From NCBI RefSeq assembly GCF_000003605.2, contig NW_003120439.1, positions 78,481 to 108,832 on the forward strand: DNA of 30,352 nt, written 5' to 3'. Below the pieces are notes generated by a model, which had not been told where the DNA came from, ran no database searches, and saw only the letters and a program-made list of their open reading frames with translations. The DNA comes from Saccoglossus kowalevskii (lineage: Eukaryota; Hemichordata; Enteropneusta; Harrimaniidae). Positions 20,101-30,352 of the stretch are shown piece by piece. A program made the position numbers and the translations under genes. Positions within the stretch are counted from its first letter, which is position 1, and every line of letters starts with the position of its first letter.

Positions 20101-22368
20101 TTGTTAGCAATAAATATAAAACTAACAATTAGTACATGCACATTTACAAGTACGTAAATTGTGGAATTAATATGGATAAAAAAATCCAAAATAGAAAACT
20201 TTACTAAACTAACAGTAAACGATTGCTAATGTGTAAACCAAGAATCGAGACTATTCTTGAATTTATGTTGGGAAAGATATAAGTGAAATGTACGGTTAAA
20301 TAATCACAAAATACATTGTATATACGTAAACATCGAACTGTCTCTGTCCTTGTAAAACATGTTTGAGATAATTGATACTCGGTAGAACAAAGCTTGAGAT
20401 GGCTACAGTGACAGGGCACTGCGCCACACATCAGAAGCAGTTTACGTTTACGTGTGTGCGGCGTGTGTGGTGTTCTATCCGGATGTCATTGTAACTTTAT
20501 CTTTGCATACCCCTCATCTCCCAGCTCAACTAAATATTCAACGCCCCATTAGTGTCACGGAAAGATGTTTACTGAAATCAGTGGGTCGGTGACCCTTAAT
20601 GGACCCCTGTAAATGTCCCAAGGACATCCATAAGTCATTTAGTGCAGCCATAAGGTACCGAGGACCTTGACAATAGATGCAACAGTATCAAAACGAGGTA
20701 TAAATCCATGCTGGTTTTACAAGGTAAACAATTTGACAGGTGCAAAATTTACGGGTCTCTATTTTGTAGAGCAGTGGCTTCTAAACACACTGCACAATAT
20801 ATGTATTCTTATATAGCAACTATTAAGAGACTGAGGGCTCATCCTCGGCAATAATTAATTGGCTTCCCGTCACAATGTCCCGTCACGTGTCGCTAGGGAT
20901 AGAGATGTAAAGCAGCCCTTCTCTCCAAATATGATAATTCAAACAATAACGTCTAATACATCCCAATCCACACAAGACACAGTAAGCCACATGGTGGTAT
21001 GGATACACGAGAAAGATGAATTAAAACACGTTATATCACAGCAATAAGAAACCTACCACACTTGTCTCCTAAAACGTTCGCATACCAGTAAATTGTTTAT
21101 TATGTTTGCGTGTGATCTATTTTAATTTTTTCTCAATATGAAACATGACCCGCATACGCAGGGAGTATGGCCGAGCATTGACCTTTAAATGACAGCAAGT
21201 TTAGTCGTGTTTTAAATTCTCCCACCATTATTGAAACATGGATATAAATCAGATTCATAATGATTATGTTTTTTTGTATACAATTTTATGTTTTTGTACG
21301 TTGACCCATAGTCACTACAATTGATTGGAAGCTTTATGGTTGACCTTGCTATGGATATGAATCCTTGACAACTTTTCGAATCCATGACTCATGCAGTAGT
21401 TTTTGTATTAATGAATTTGTGTTACCCTGGTACGAGTCATGTAAATATTCAGTAATACTGCAGTCACTAAAATTAAAACAGAATTAAAACCAAAGTTCTG
21501 CGTTTGTTATGCTACAAATTGATATAATGGCGGAATTTGTCCTTGTATGAGCTTGTTAAAAAACGAGTTTTGAACAACATTGCATATTTAATACAGTGTT
21601 ATTGGAATGATGTAGACGAGATCTACGACGACGACGAGAGGAGACTATACTAACTTTGTCAAAGACGTTGTCGTACAACGTAATTGAAGTTTTCAATAAT
21701 GTTATTTATATAATGTAACTATTGATAAATTCGTATTGTCTTGTTGCTAAAGTCACTTAGTTAATATTAAAGATATTAAAGTATGAAATATTGTTGCTAC
21801 GCATGACTGCTTCCTATTGCGCTCATCAATTTAAATGTGAAATAATTGCCCACTGACCGTACACTTGTGGCATCTCAATTCAATACACTTTTATGCAAAG
21901 TATTCTTAATTAATAATAATAATAATTAGTGATGATAATTTAATATGTTTGTACAGCTAATATCTAAAAAATATCCTTGACTTTTTATAATTTTTTTATG
22001 TCAACTGTGTTGTTTCATATTGACAGAAAGGAAACAGCTGTGTGTGTGCTGAACTAGTGCAGTATGACAACGGAATGTTCACAAACTGACAAAGTAAACA
22101 CCATAAATATTAATATTGTGTCAAGAAAACGATCAGTGTGCACATAAACCTACCGTTCTTTCTTTGCACGTGCGAGAAGTCGAAAAGGGGAGTCCACAAT
22201 ACTGGTTTTATCGCCGGAACGAATAATAATTCTAGTGTCCTTTTCCCATATCACGTCTGTTAAATAACTGAAATCCAAGGCGATACTAAAATAACCGCGT
22301 CGCTCCCGTCTGTACGGAGAAATATGGAAGTCTGCCCTTTGGTAAGGACGGAGACCATGCGCCGTCAT
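10842..22368 (-). CDS. Unrecognised four-exon minus-strand gene, about 257 residues
   Basis: Four exons on the minus strand, 22368-22154, 14463-14344, 11625-11449 and 11103-10842, join in one frame across three GT-AG introns (split codons CG|T, AG|T and AG|A). The first exon has an ATG preceded by an in-frame TAA about 95 bases upstream; the last ends in TAA. The predicted product is about 257 residues, with no signal peptide, no membrane segment and few cysteines. It opens MTAHGLRPYQRADFHISPYR and has a basic segment LLARAKKERG, a stretch LLWTNPRGSIEVKFKYG, and a C-terminal half with YELKGYKKEM and EVTLLLEACREYN. I do not recognise the family; the alternating hydrophobic pattern suggests a beta-rich N-terminal half. 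The third-exon acceptor is weak, so an additional exon may lie between 11.6 and 14.3 kb. A minisatellite and a transposon sit in the introns. Confidence 0.6.
11449..11625 (-). CDS. Unknown gene, third exon
   Basis: The donor is TACAG|gtcagt. The frame VYFDLNMYGQIVLGQTEGM is open through to EYLDSIYR. The acceptor that keeps phase with the preceding exon is caataaaaag at 11627-11626, which lacks a clear pyrimidine tract. A better-placed AG 13 bases upstream (11640-11639) would break the frame. Either the weak site is used or an unseen exon supplies the phase, in which case this exon would begin at 11638. Confidence 0.6.
11803..11890. repeat. (TTTA)n/(TTTG)n microsatellite
   Basis: About 88 bases of TTTA units, then TTTG units, then TTTA again, lying in the intron between the second and third exons of the minus-strand gene. 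Related TTTATTTATTAAA sequence continues to about 11930. Confidence 0.95.
12859..14028. mobile_element. 1158-bp non-autonomous DNA transposon with 74-bp inverted ends
   Basis: The arms at 12865-12938 and 13949-14022 are inverted copies of equal length without gaps; I count 64 of 74 positions matching, with the outer 24 identical (beginning GATCCGTGGTACATCGTGGC). Immediately outside the arms, TGCAAC occurs as a direct repeat at 12859-12864 and 14023-14028, as expected for a 6-bp target duplication. No transposase was recognised; a minus frame crosses the gap but shows no known motif. The element lies in an intron of the minus-strand gene and contains the assembly gap. A 6-bp duplication fits few superfamilies (Dada gives 6-7 bp), so the family is open. 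Confidence 0.8.
13285..13377. other. Assembly gap, 93 N
   Basis: 93 unresolved bases inside the inverted-repeat transposon. The flanks are partly complementary (gccattttt before the gap, aaaaataaatggc after it), which suggests a hairpin that stopped the assembly. Frames that cross the gap are not evidence of coding. Confidence 0.98.
14344..14463 (-). CDS. Unknown gene, second exon
   Basis: A strong acceptor (cttactgttgcag) and a strong donor (TTTTAG|gtatgt) bound 120 bases: one base completing CG|T (Arg), 39 codons, and AG left over. The peptide starts GFHPVDLVELTADRGYLLWT. Both splice sites and the open frame agree, and this is the best-defined exon of the gene. Confidence 0.72.
14464..15007. 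other. Intron sequence, nothing recognised
   Basis: AT-rich intronic sequence between the second exon of the minus-strand gene and the 33-bp minisatellite. No repeat or RNA gene seen. Confidence 0.5.
15008..17424. repeat. 33-bp minisatellite array, about 73 units
   Basis: The unit is agtgtgaaagtttacaatct followed by tcctaagaataca. Two variants, one with aaag and cctaag, the other with ggcg and catatg, alternate in the right part to give 66-bp pairs. Left-edge units (15008-15110) are degenerate. A block at 15161-15523 recurs at 15986-16348, exactly 25 units (825 bp) away, with 4 differences; the downstream match shifts to 594 bp, so 7 units were lost from one copy. The plus frame from 15075 to 17498 is broken only by TAA at 16098-16100 (C to A relative to the other copy); minus frames are also open over most of the array. 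The array lies in the first intron of the minus-strand gene. I treat it as non-coding. Confidence 0.95.
18629..18649. repeat. Hairpin related to the element hairpin at 8532
   Basis: GCTCCGCTG and CAGCAGAGC pair over 9 positions with one mismatch around a TTT loop. The arm begins AGCTCCGCTG like the reverse complement of the 8532-8562 hairpin, suggesting a decayed end of the same family. Confidence 0.4.
18870..19215 (+). mobile_element. Diverged copy of the 157-bp tandem-core family
   Basis: Blocks match the 7857-8480 array in order and orientation: tagcggtttttaa, caaaaatgacaaaaatat, tagagaattg and cacaaaatga.caaatct. About two units are recognisable, with many substitutions and indels, so this is an older insertion than the copy at 7.9 kb. 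The tail hairpin is not found on its right side. Confidence 0.55.
22154..22368 (-). CDS. Unknown gene, candidate first coding exon
   Basis: The ATG at 22368-22366 is the first in-frame Met after an upstream in-frame TAA. The exon has 71 codons and leaves CG before a good donor, gtaggt (22153-22148). The peptide includes YFSIALDFSYL and DTRIIIRSGDKTSIVDSPF. G and C are denser than in the flanking sequence, as expected for coding DNA. Confidence 0.6.
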
Positions 22369-24483
22369 CGTTCGTTTATGTTTTAGAAGTTTGCAGGAAT
22401 TTGTTGATTGTACGTCAGCGCCTGTCTGAAGTACCCCGAGTTGTAGTGCGGTTGTATATTAAGTTTGCATTTTATATTCGTCAGTCGCATGCGAAGGGTT
22501 GCCCAGTAAGGCCTCAGTATCTATGTATGGCTTGCTGTGAAGTAGGGACCTCACTACTTCGGCTATTACGTCGGTTGTTCCATCAAATAAAATCAACCCT
22601 GTTTGCAGTGAACATAATGACAATATATAAATGTCGTTGCACCTGTTTATACGACAAATGGTATAATTGACGGAATTGTGTTTAGAACAATGTTTTAACA
22701 TGGGGTGCCAACACTTGACACTTGACATAATCGATACTAATCGATTATTCAGTGAGATATATAAGTAACAAGATGAGCAATAACACTTGAAGGTGTATTT
22801 ATTTACACACAGTACAATAACTGTCATTTACACGTGATAGGAATGAATCAAAATGTTATTATTGATACTATTATACTATAAAAATCACACAATTTTGGTT
22901 AAAATTCGTTGTTTTCCACATAAACAAAAACATGGATTAGATTAGATTCTATACAAATTTTATTTTAATTATTCCATTCACCAACTACACTAGACTTTTT
23001 GTTTAATTTTCGGTGTTTTTAAAAATATTATGGTAGTGTAAATGGTGAAAGGCCATTTTTACAACCGCAAAATATTTTATTTTATTTTAAAAGAAGAAAT
23101 CAACAAGAGATTGTATGCAAGTCTACATCTACACTTGCTTTATTGTAAATCTCTGTATTGTAAGCGAGTAAATTGTAGTTCATGTTTTCGGGAGTGCGAA
23201 TTACTGTTGTGACAGCTTCACTCAACGATATGGACAATCTATGCGGTGGAACATTGTATTCACGAATTGGTGTTCTTTTAACGAATTGAAACCGGCAAAT
23301 AAAAATAATCTTTACATTACTTGCATTGACGTTAATTGTCTTAACCTTTTAATTAAACGATCAAGTTCAGCCTTTCTCTCCACAATCAGGCTCATGGACA
23401 ACGTTCTCATGTGTCACCCACCCCTTCGTAAGAAATGATGTCTGCCTTTCGCTCTGGTACCTTATACTTATACAAGCTAGGGATATCACATATCAACACA
23501 TATTGCAATGAAATCTGTTTACGGCCAGGTACGAGGTCAAAGTTCATCGTATATGTAGCAATGATTATCATAACGATGTACATATTGATATATGTTTGAT
23601 TGATATATGTTTGACGCCACACAAAATCAATCTTGAGGCAAGATATGAATGTATTTTACGCTGTTTAAAATCGACCAGAACACTGAAATAATTTCCCACA
23701 CGAACACTGGACTTTGTTCAACGTTAATATGACGGTGTGTGTACATTAGCTCAACTGACAGTGTCTCATCTGCTACCATATCATGCACTGTGTCTACTTT
23801 TCAAATATGTAGTTCAATTTCAAGTACGTTACGCCCGTTGATAGACATATTGGTATAAATAAATAAATAAATCAAATAACAAATGATGAAATATGATGTT
23901 GGTTTTATATGCGACGCCCATATCACGTGACAGCAACAGAACTGCCAATACCATAACCATAAACATAATATGTCAACGTTAAATATGACTCCAGCCACAA
24001 AATGACATTGCTTAATCATTATGCAATGTTTCCATGTACTACACCACACATTGTTATTTGGCAGCCATTCCACATGTAAGTTATACCAATTGATTAGTTA
24101 ACTCAGCCTCACACAGTGCTACAAAATAGTTAGTGACACTTCATACATCACTGTTATTTGCGACATACAAACCCAGCATAGCGTTATCTGACGCAATACA
24201 ACAATATTTGAATCTCTACAAATCCTAAATATACAAATCAAAATATTCTAAAGGATCGTTTGAATGTGTGAAAATGATGTTACGGTAAAATGTTACTTCA
24301 TACACTGTTTGTTTTTGTGTAATACTTGCCAGAACTTTGTGTTGGAAAATGGCTTCAAGTGGGGTGATTGGTGAGTTTTGTTGCTTGCAATCAAATAAAG
24401 CTTGTGTGTGAGTATTGGAGACATATTACAAATTAATTCAAAATTTTCAAACAAGAAGCTTGGTGACTAATATCAAGTTATCT
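22369..24483. other. 5' flank of the minus-strand gene, no gene supported
   Basis: Probably contains the promoter and 5' UTR of the minus-strand gene, but no TATA box or other element could be pinned down. A short (aataa)n-type tract lies near 23858-23872. Frames on both strands are short and unrecognised. Confidence 0.4.
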
Positions 24484-24960
24484 GCTATTTGAGACACATG
24501 AAAACGATGTGATTCACATTGTTGAAGTTTATTGTATTTTTCAGTCTAATTTATTCCAGGGAACTTCTATCACACGTTCAATATAAATCTGATTTGTTGA
24601 GATATCAGACATTGGCTAACGATAATTAATCACTATAATCACTATACATTAAACTAATCATGACTGTGGATTACCACATAGCTTCTATAGGATGACTATA
24701 ATATTATGCACATTAGTATGCTCAAATTTCAACCCTAAACTAATTAGGTCTGCATTATATTCCAGTGCACATATGTACCAAGTTTCACTATAATGTTATG
24801 AAATATTGATGGAAAAGCGAAAACTGACTGATTATTATGCAAATCAAATAATTTATATGCATGGATGCCACAGACCTTCTATGTATCAAGTTTCATTGAA
24901 ATGTGATTAGAAGTGTGGATATTAGTGTAAAAGCCGAATATTGGCTAATTATGCACACGG
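24484..24960. repeat. Dispersed repeat family B, copy 2
   Basis: This copy matches 7111-7430 in block order (atgaaaac.atgtgattcac, gatttgttgagatatcagac, attatgcaaat). Inside, a unit of about 108 bp is tandem: atgtaccaagtttca begins at 24773 and atgtatcaagtttca at 24881, each unit ending in ttatgca. The element is therefore another non-autonomous repeat with a tandem core, distinct in sequence from the 157-bp family. Confidence 0.6.
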
Positions 24961-27121
24961 GAGTCAAAAATATCTTTTGCGAAATTGGTATTTTAATGCG
25001 CGATGGCGACCCCCCCCCCCCTTCCGTCTCGGGATGATTTTGTATTGTACCGTATACTACCATGCACACAACCAATTTCGGGTAGATAAAATAGTGTTTA
25101 TGTTAATTAAACAAGCGGACTTTCTTAATTCTATCGACCTTGATAGACCGTTGATAAGTTATTAAGTCGCCATGTAAGTATGTGACCGAAACCTGTAACG
25201 TGAACGTTACTAGTAAGTCGCCACATTGCACCGCCTACTGTATCAAACTCAGAGGACCTGGCCCAGAGGAAGCATGACATATATTTATCATATGGACTGA
25301 TATATAGTTGCATTTAATTGAAAAAAATGACTAGACATTGCACTCAGACTGAAACATAAATAAAATAACTCCGCTGATGTACTATGTGATTTACGTGGAT
25401 TATAGAGGTTAACTTACAGTCTCTCGACATCAGTGTATTCCTATGCAAGATCACACATGTACTATTTTATTTAATAAATACTTTGATATAACACTACTTT
25501 TCAATGTCATGTCATGCTTGGTACGCCACTCATTTGTTCTATCCCCAATTTATCTAATTGTGGATTATTTGGCACAATTATATACGAAAGAAACTATGAG
25601 TTATTGTTTGGTGGCGCTGTTGGTGCCTGGCAAATTCAGAAAGAATTCGTGCTCCAGGAAGCATGGCTCAATTTTATTTTTATTTATTTAATGACACGAA
25701 CCTTTGGAAAGTGCAGCGACAGTAAAAAAAAGTAATTAAGAGTACAAGATAAAAAGTGCATATACGAGTTACAAAATTACATTTACAAAATAAAAGAATC
25801 ACTGCCATTAACATACGAAAATACATTACAAAACATCTTTAGTTATACTATGGGGTGCTGCGGTTTTAATTTGTGTGCATAATTTGTTTAAAAAGATTAT
25901 GGTTATGATAAGCCGACAATAGAAGTTGCTGTCTCATAATGAAGCTTATAAATTGTTCAATGCAATATTAATTGCAATGTTTGTATTTACCCATTATCAT
26001 TATAAATTTGTTTTATTCTGTAAAATTTGTGAAATCATTTATTTGCTTTCCGGCCTCCTCATATAATTTTTCTTTGATGTTGTACAAAGGGCAAGTTGTT
26101 ATAAAACGGTATTCGTCTTCTACTTCATAGATGGCGCTGTTTACTGGGTCGTCGTTCTACCCCCGTATCGTCGTTCTGACAGTTACCGGTATGTTAAGCA
26201 TGTGAATGTGATGCCTATCGTATTGGTTCATAGTGTGTGCATTTCATTCCAAGTAAAGCAATGGTTTGAAATACATGGGGAACAAGGTTGCAATTAACAA
26301 TCGTCCCCCTTTTGCGTTACAAAAAATGTATTGAAGCGTCTAAATAATATACGGCACCACCAATCGGAGATGAAACAACCTAATACATAGGAATGTACAC
26401 CGAGGCTTTGCAACACCGATCCCGCCAAGCCTGGTGATAGTACCCCCAATTGGCAGACAGGTAAATATATGAATGTAATATCGGCCCAGCTGTGTCGGGA
26501 GCGAAACGTAACAGAAAATTGTAATTGACCGTCACAGTTAATTTTTTAACCCATCCAACCCCGTCCTGCTGTCACTTTGAAGGGTGTCATACTGAACTAT
26601 ATTGTCCCTGCGAAAAGTGTAACATTTCTAATTACACCGTAGTAAATGCCAAGAAAACGACAGGCTGTCGTGTGGGGCGCTGTTCCAAACATGTGTTTAT
26701 TGTGGGTCCGTTATGTAAATATAGGGGAAAATAGGATTAAAGTAAATTCAAAATAGTTGTTTGAATAGTGTTATACCACAGCTTCCTATCCCTCTTTAGG
26801 ATCTATGAGGCAAATAACTAGTTCATTACTACATAATGTGGATATATACCCTCACCAAGTACTAAGGGTACCAGACCAGTGGGAATGGTGAGCAATCGTT
26901 TGTATATACTACTGTGGTACAAGTACAGTACTAATAGGTTATAATACGAAAGACGGGAACAATGCCATTCATGACAGTATTCTGTATAATTAAAAATTAA
27001 ATCTCTGTGGAAACATCTTGCTACTACTAGCTCACCTTCACAGGACAATACATTAATAGATCGAGCCAATTAAAATTCGCCTAATTAACTTGACGTGAAC
27101 GAAAGTCACATGTAAGTGAAA
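24961..27121. other. Intergenic stretch, no gene supported
   Basis: Contains a 12-base C run at 25010-25021. A 69-codon Cys-rich plus frame at 26525-26734 lacks an ATG start and has no recognised family. Nothing else stands out. Confidence 0.4.
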
Positions 27122-27171
27122 ATGGATTTTAACTCACGGAGCAGAGCGCCGTTCGTGGTGATAGTGGCAGG
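27122..27171 (+). CDS. Candidate first exon of a P-loop kinase-like gene
   Basis: The ATG has a favourable context (gtgaaaATGG) and an in-frame TAA 9 bases upstream. Sixteen codons and two further bases follow before a strong donor, GG|gtaggt. The peptide is MDFNSRSRAPFVVIVAG(G), where the last residues would be completed by the next exon. The PFVVIVAGG ending resembles the strand and first glycines of the Walker A loop in uridine-cytidine kinases (PFLIGVSGGTASGK in that family). I found no downstream exon carrying the rest of the loop before the window ends, so this is a guess from a short peptide. Confidence 0.3.
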
Positions 27172-30100
27172 GTAGGTCACACAAGTCAATAAAAACAAAA
27201 GCAATATATTGTCTTGCCGTTGTGTGACTGTATTCATGTATACGTCATCTATTGGGCGATGTTTCATTTACTTGGGAAAATGATTTTAGAAATGTCTATG
27301 GGCACATAAATGTTGATCATCAGACTAAACTAAACTAAATTGTATATACTAAGCACAACTGTATCACGTGATAAATAGAAGGATTGTCTGACAACTGAAT
27401 ATTCTAGTTTAAAACATTAATTAAACGTACCAAACGGCAAGCTATATAAAAGTATATGGATACAATTGATACTGGGTTATCAGAAATGTTTTAATCTTCA
27501 TTAGCCAAGGGACACTTGGGGGATGTACCAGAAGATGCAATTTAAAATAAAACTGGCGTTAAATACAATGTACGTGGAAAATGATCGTTATCATTGAGGA
27601 AGATAGGCATAGAGGGTCACGAGATCCGGTAGTTGTAAACTTGTTTAACTTTCCCAGTTAAGGAAATTCAGAAAAACTGAACGTATAAACAAAGTCAGAA
27701 CACCTAACTGTAAGGCATTTAGAATCAAAGTAATCCATGACGAACAACAACTGACAAAGTTACAAACTAAAACGGCCCTGGTGCTTTTGAATAAGAACAC
27801 ACACAAACAATGGTTTATTAGGGGCTAGTGGAAATGGAAAACCCGTACACAGGTTGTTATTTCAATGCAATATGTAAGCCATTAGGACGGATAGAGGATT
27901 TCTGAAAAAGGGCCAGAAATTAAAACTCTCAGTGCAGATTGTCAAATTCGCTTAAAATCTGTCACCAGATTCAAAGTTACTATATTAAGGAAAAACTCAT
28001 AGTTGTAATTGGGACTTGTCACTTGTCAAATCATGCCACTATAGCAATGTATATGTGTATATACTATCGGAATGATGTCACTAGTATGGAAAATAACAAC
28101 GCGTTTCAAGTCATGTACTGGAGGTACTGGACGACGGCGGCAATGGACAATCACCTATCCTATCCCAACATCTCTGCCTGTTATCGTCGATGCAAAAATG
28201 GGTGACTTGGTCAAGAATTGGAGGAGTTACCGAACATTCTTGTTTTTAATGAATAGGAAATTATCGAAAATGAAGAAACATATTGTTTTTTTAATTAAAA
28301 CAATTTTAGACAATTGCACAGTGGTATCTATACTACATCTTGCTGACTGTCAGGGTATGAATAAGATACAGGGCTATGCCAATTAATGAATCATCGGGCG
28401 TCTACTTTCATTGAGACGCATGGACCCAAATGTAAAAAATGACAAAGTTATTTTTCAGAAATATATACTTCGTGGGGTAACAGTTTTACGGCGAAGACAG
28501 TTACTCAATTATAATTTAGATTCTAGATGCGAGTATCGTGTCAGAGGTGGTCACCTGGGAGGATGCAAATCAATAATTACATATTCAGTTATGACTTTAA
28601 TACGTGGAGTTATGTCACTTGAGTATGATACATATGTATGAGCGAGTTTTCGTGTTACAGACATGCGCACTATCAGACGTGTGTCCCGCTGCAAAAATAC
28701 GTTTGCGTGGTCATCACCCTCTACGAGCAAAGACGGATTTTTTTCCAAACAAACTCATACTGTGTTTAGGTGAAATCATTGCTTTTATTATTATTTAGTT
28801 TTGTGCAGTATATCTTAGAAACTAAATTTTACAAACACCCAATTGAAAAATAAGATTACGTAAAACCTTCTTGCAAGGGGTCGTGCAATACCCCCTGTAA
28901 GTATAGGGCCTAGACTCACTCTGACAATAATATTCTGCTAGCTCTATGTTGATTTTTTCCCCAATTGTGTTTCAATCCCAAACTACACACGCTCCTGTTT
29001 CCGTTCTTCTGTACTGCAAGGTTCATTCCTCTGTTACATTGCATTCTCGTTACCCACAGTATTTTACTCTACATTGGTAAAATACAATTCCATCATGATG
29101 GCTTAATTTTATATCTATTTGCATAGTACACTATACTATAATAGTTCATTGTTCATGTACTGGCATACTTAACACAAATATTTGCATTAAACGTGAAAAA
29201 CAAAGGGATAGTACAAGTAACTATAAATCTGCAATAATAATTGCATCTCACATCTCAAATGTCAGATATGAACATTTACTGACATTTCTAATTGTTTGGG
29301 AATTTAAGTAATTGTGTAAACTTAACAACATTCGGAAAAGTGTACAAATTGGATGGGATAAACTTGTTTAGTACTATGTGAAGTAGACACCTCAAAAGAA
29401 AACGGAGTTCGTTCTGGACACTATCACATTTGGGAGCTATGATTTACATGAAAACAACGTCTTGAAAGCAAAGGATCAATCAGCGCTCGTTTTATAAGGG
29501 GGCTCTGACCTCCATACGTAATAGATTGGTCCCCTGGGATGGACACATACTGATCGGTACTTTTGCTAGCTACTGAATGCTACATATTTTACCACAGCTT
29601 TCTTTTGTTTTATGCGGCGGTACATTGTTACGTATGGGACCTCTCAAAAGGCAAATATATTAAAAGCTGCCCAAGAAATCGGTATAACTTATATTTAGAA
29701 AGATGACAACCGATTGACTAGACATTATTACAATTATAATAGAATAAACAGAACGCTTAAGAATTTCTCAAACAAAAATTCTCGTCTAAAATTAAACATC
29801 GATTAGATACTGGTGACTGACAACCGAAGAATTTTAATCGACACTCCGTCTGTACATTGCAGTGATTTGAAAACGTGTCAGTATTACGTGCGCCAGACAC
29901 AGTGTAAATATTGGTGAAAAAATACGACCTGTATAGAAGTAGGTCACTATCTAACGATCAACTGAAACTTATTACTGAAACAATAAACATTAAAAAGGGT
30001 TAATTAATGTATACAGCAGTAAGCGAATAATTTAGTCTCCGTCTCATATGGAAACTTAGGCTGTGAATCACCGTGTACGTCTGGTATTTCTTGCATGTAC

Positions 30101-30352
30101 TTCCACAGTTTGACGGTTACAGCTGTTATTTAATTGACTTTTGTAATCAAGTACATACCATCAAATATATATCCAAGGTAATATCTGATTCAGTGATCGG
30201 TGAAACTGTAAAACTTATTTATTAGAATAATTCGGAATTTCTGTTCAGACAGACGATCAAAACATGATTACTCTCATGATGTTACTCTGCTCTGAGCTAC
30301 AATTTGCCAAATCACCGGCGATTGTCACTACTGGCATTGTCAATCATTATAT
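27172..30352. other. Right end of window, no gene supported
   Basis: AT-rich sequence with short frames on both strands and no recognised protein, RNA gene or repeat array. If the candidate exon at 27122 is real, this would be its first intron. Confidence 0.35.

Larger units (their letters stand above)
17430..22153. other. Large intron of the minus-strand gene, mostly unannotatable
   Basis: No coding exon is supported on either strand. Contents noted: a short imperfect hairpin at 18629-18649, diverged 157-bp-family sequence at 18870-19215, a taatc-rich tract near 18845-18870 and an aataat-rich tract near 20046-20060 leading into sequence that looks like a repeat tail. No RNA gene was recognised. 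Confidence 0.4.

Noticed and set aside
26131-26190. Possible first exon starting ATGGCGCTG with a gtatgt donor
   Set aside because: Only about 20 codons, with no recognisable peptide and no partner exon.
26525-26734. 69-codon cysteine-rich plus frame
   Set aside because: No ATG start, no signal peptide and no known cysteine spacing.
28072-28386. 104-codon plus frame in the right part
   Set aside because: Overlaps another frame of similar length; no domain, splice site or start context supports it.
29505-29645. Inverted ccatacgtaa/ttacgtatgg pair as another MITE
   Set aside because: Only about 10 bases match cleanly and no target duplication was seen.

Overview
The window reads as nuclear DNA of an invertebrate animal. 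It is AT-rich, its genes are split by GT-AG introns, intergenic space is large, and it carries big minisatellites, small non-autonomous DNA transposons and a 93-base assembly gap. One gene is a clear animal ARMT1 (DUF89) orthologue. The dispersed repeats resemble those of marine invertebrates, and a hemichordate or similar animal is plausible, but the species cannot be fixed from this sequence alone. No bacterial-style operon, CRISPR array, tRNA or rRNA was seen.

Layout. Positions 1-1612 are a 27-bp minisatellite that runs off the left edge. ARMT1 lies on the plus strand with four coding exons between 3290 and 5956; its first coding exon was not found. An intron of this gene holds a 125-bp MITE. 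Positions 5957-10841 are non-genic or uncertain: a possible minus-strand exon (7643-7813), one copy of a dispersed repeat (7111-7430), a tandem-core element ending in a hairpin (7857-8575) and a second TTAA-flanked MITE (9354-9477). A minus-strand gene I do not recognise is assembled from four phase-compatible exons: 22368-22154, 14463-14344, 11625-11449 and 11103-10842. It would encode about 257 residues. Its introns hold a 1158-bp inverted-repeat transposon with the assembly gap inside it (12865-14022), and a 2.4-kb 33-bp minisatellite (15008-17424) that is open in long frames on both strands. To the right of 22.4 kb there is mostly unannotatable sequence, a second copy of the dispersed repeat (24484-24960), and a candidate first exon at 27122-27171 whose peptide looks like the start of a P-loop kinase.

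The genes show no sign of working together. The main points of interest are the unrecognised four-exon gene, the well-delimited transposon with 74-bp arms and a 6-bp target duplication, the pair of TTAA MITEs, and the 33-bp array, which carries a TTC-N4-GAA dyad in nearly every unit. I found no convincing new multi-gene system.
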